21,922 nucleotides of DNA from contig CAUEUD010000031.1 of NCBI GenBank assembly GCA_959020865.1, positions 1 to 21,922 of the forward strand, given 5' to 3'. Below the pieces are notes generated by a model that did not search any database, had not been told where the DNA came from, and worked only from the letters and a program-made list of their open reading frames with translations. Made by a program: the position numbers and the translations under genes. The first letter of the stretch is position 1. Every line of letters begins with the position of its first letter. Below, one piece after another: positions 21,893 through 21,922 of this stretch. The stretch comes from Eubacterium limosum. Its GTDB lineage: Bacteria; Bacillota; Clostridia; Eubacteriales; Eubacteriaceae.

Positions 21893-21922
21893 CGCGCCCG
21901 GAAGACAGAGCTTCCGGGCGCG
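21893..21922. terminator. Terminator hairpin cut by the window edge
   Basis: CGCGCCCGGAAG (21893-21904) pairs perfectly with CTTCCGGGCGCG (21911-21922) around the loop ACAGAG. Six A (21886-21891) precede the stem, so the expected T run should lie just beyond the window. It could terminate the carbonic-anhydrase-like gene and a convergent neighbour. Confidence 0.7.

Overview
The window looks like a chromosome segment from a butyrate-forming, low-to-mid-GC Firmicute of the Eubacterium limosum/callanderi type. That rests on the gene order thl-crt-hbd-bcd-etfB-etfA, strong GGAGG ribosome binding sites, (S/N)xxTG-type surface proteins and the overall codon style. The genus is an inference made without database searches. 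I see no rRNA, tRNA, CRISPR array, transposase or phage gene.

Region 1 (1-5990) is a small catabolic locus. It has a SorC-family regulator, then an FGGY sugar kinase, a D-2-hydroxyacid dehydrogenase and a class II (zinc) aldolase in one operon, followed by two more class II aldolases that are close paralogues of each other (about 62% identical by hand count). Each of the last two is preceded by a similar GC-rich hairpin, and the second also by a near-consensus promoter. The last aldolase has lost two of the three zinc-binding histidines. Kinase plus aldolase suggests phosphorylation and retro-aldol cleavage of a keto-sugar or polyol-derived sugar. The substrate cannot be read from sequence, and no transporter lies in the window.

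Region 2 (5991-12420) is a cell-surface locus. A 1327-residue sortase-anchored adhesin has five long Ig-like repeats and three SpaA/Cna-B domains. A 397-residue relative appears to be a condensed version of it (half an N-terminal domain plus two SpaA domains). Between them, on the minus strand, lies a Vat/CatB-like hexapeptide O-acetyltransferase.

Region 3 (12421-14700) holds a Uup-like ABC-F ATPase on the minus strand, then a 377-base intergenic region with the promoter and leader of the butyrate operon.

Region 4 (14701-21065) is the complete acetyl-CoA to butyryl-CoA operon: thiolase, crotonase, 3-hydroxybutyryl-CoA dehydrogenase, butyryl-CoA dehydrogenase and both ETF subunits. Its codon usage (TTA, GCT) differs from the CTG/GCC-rich flanks, as expected for very high expression. 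Two spacers inside the operon are unusually long: thl-crt (222 nt) holds an inverted-repeat element, and crt-hbd (266 nt) holds four hairpins and two copies of an 11-mer palindromic motif whose third copy lies upstream of the thl promoter.

Region 5 (21066-21922) is a gamma-carbonic-anhydrase-family gene with its own promoter, followed by another inverted-repeat element and a terminator hairpin cut by the window edge.
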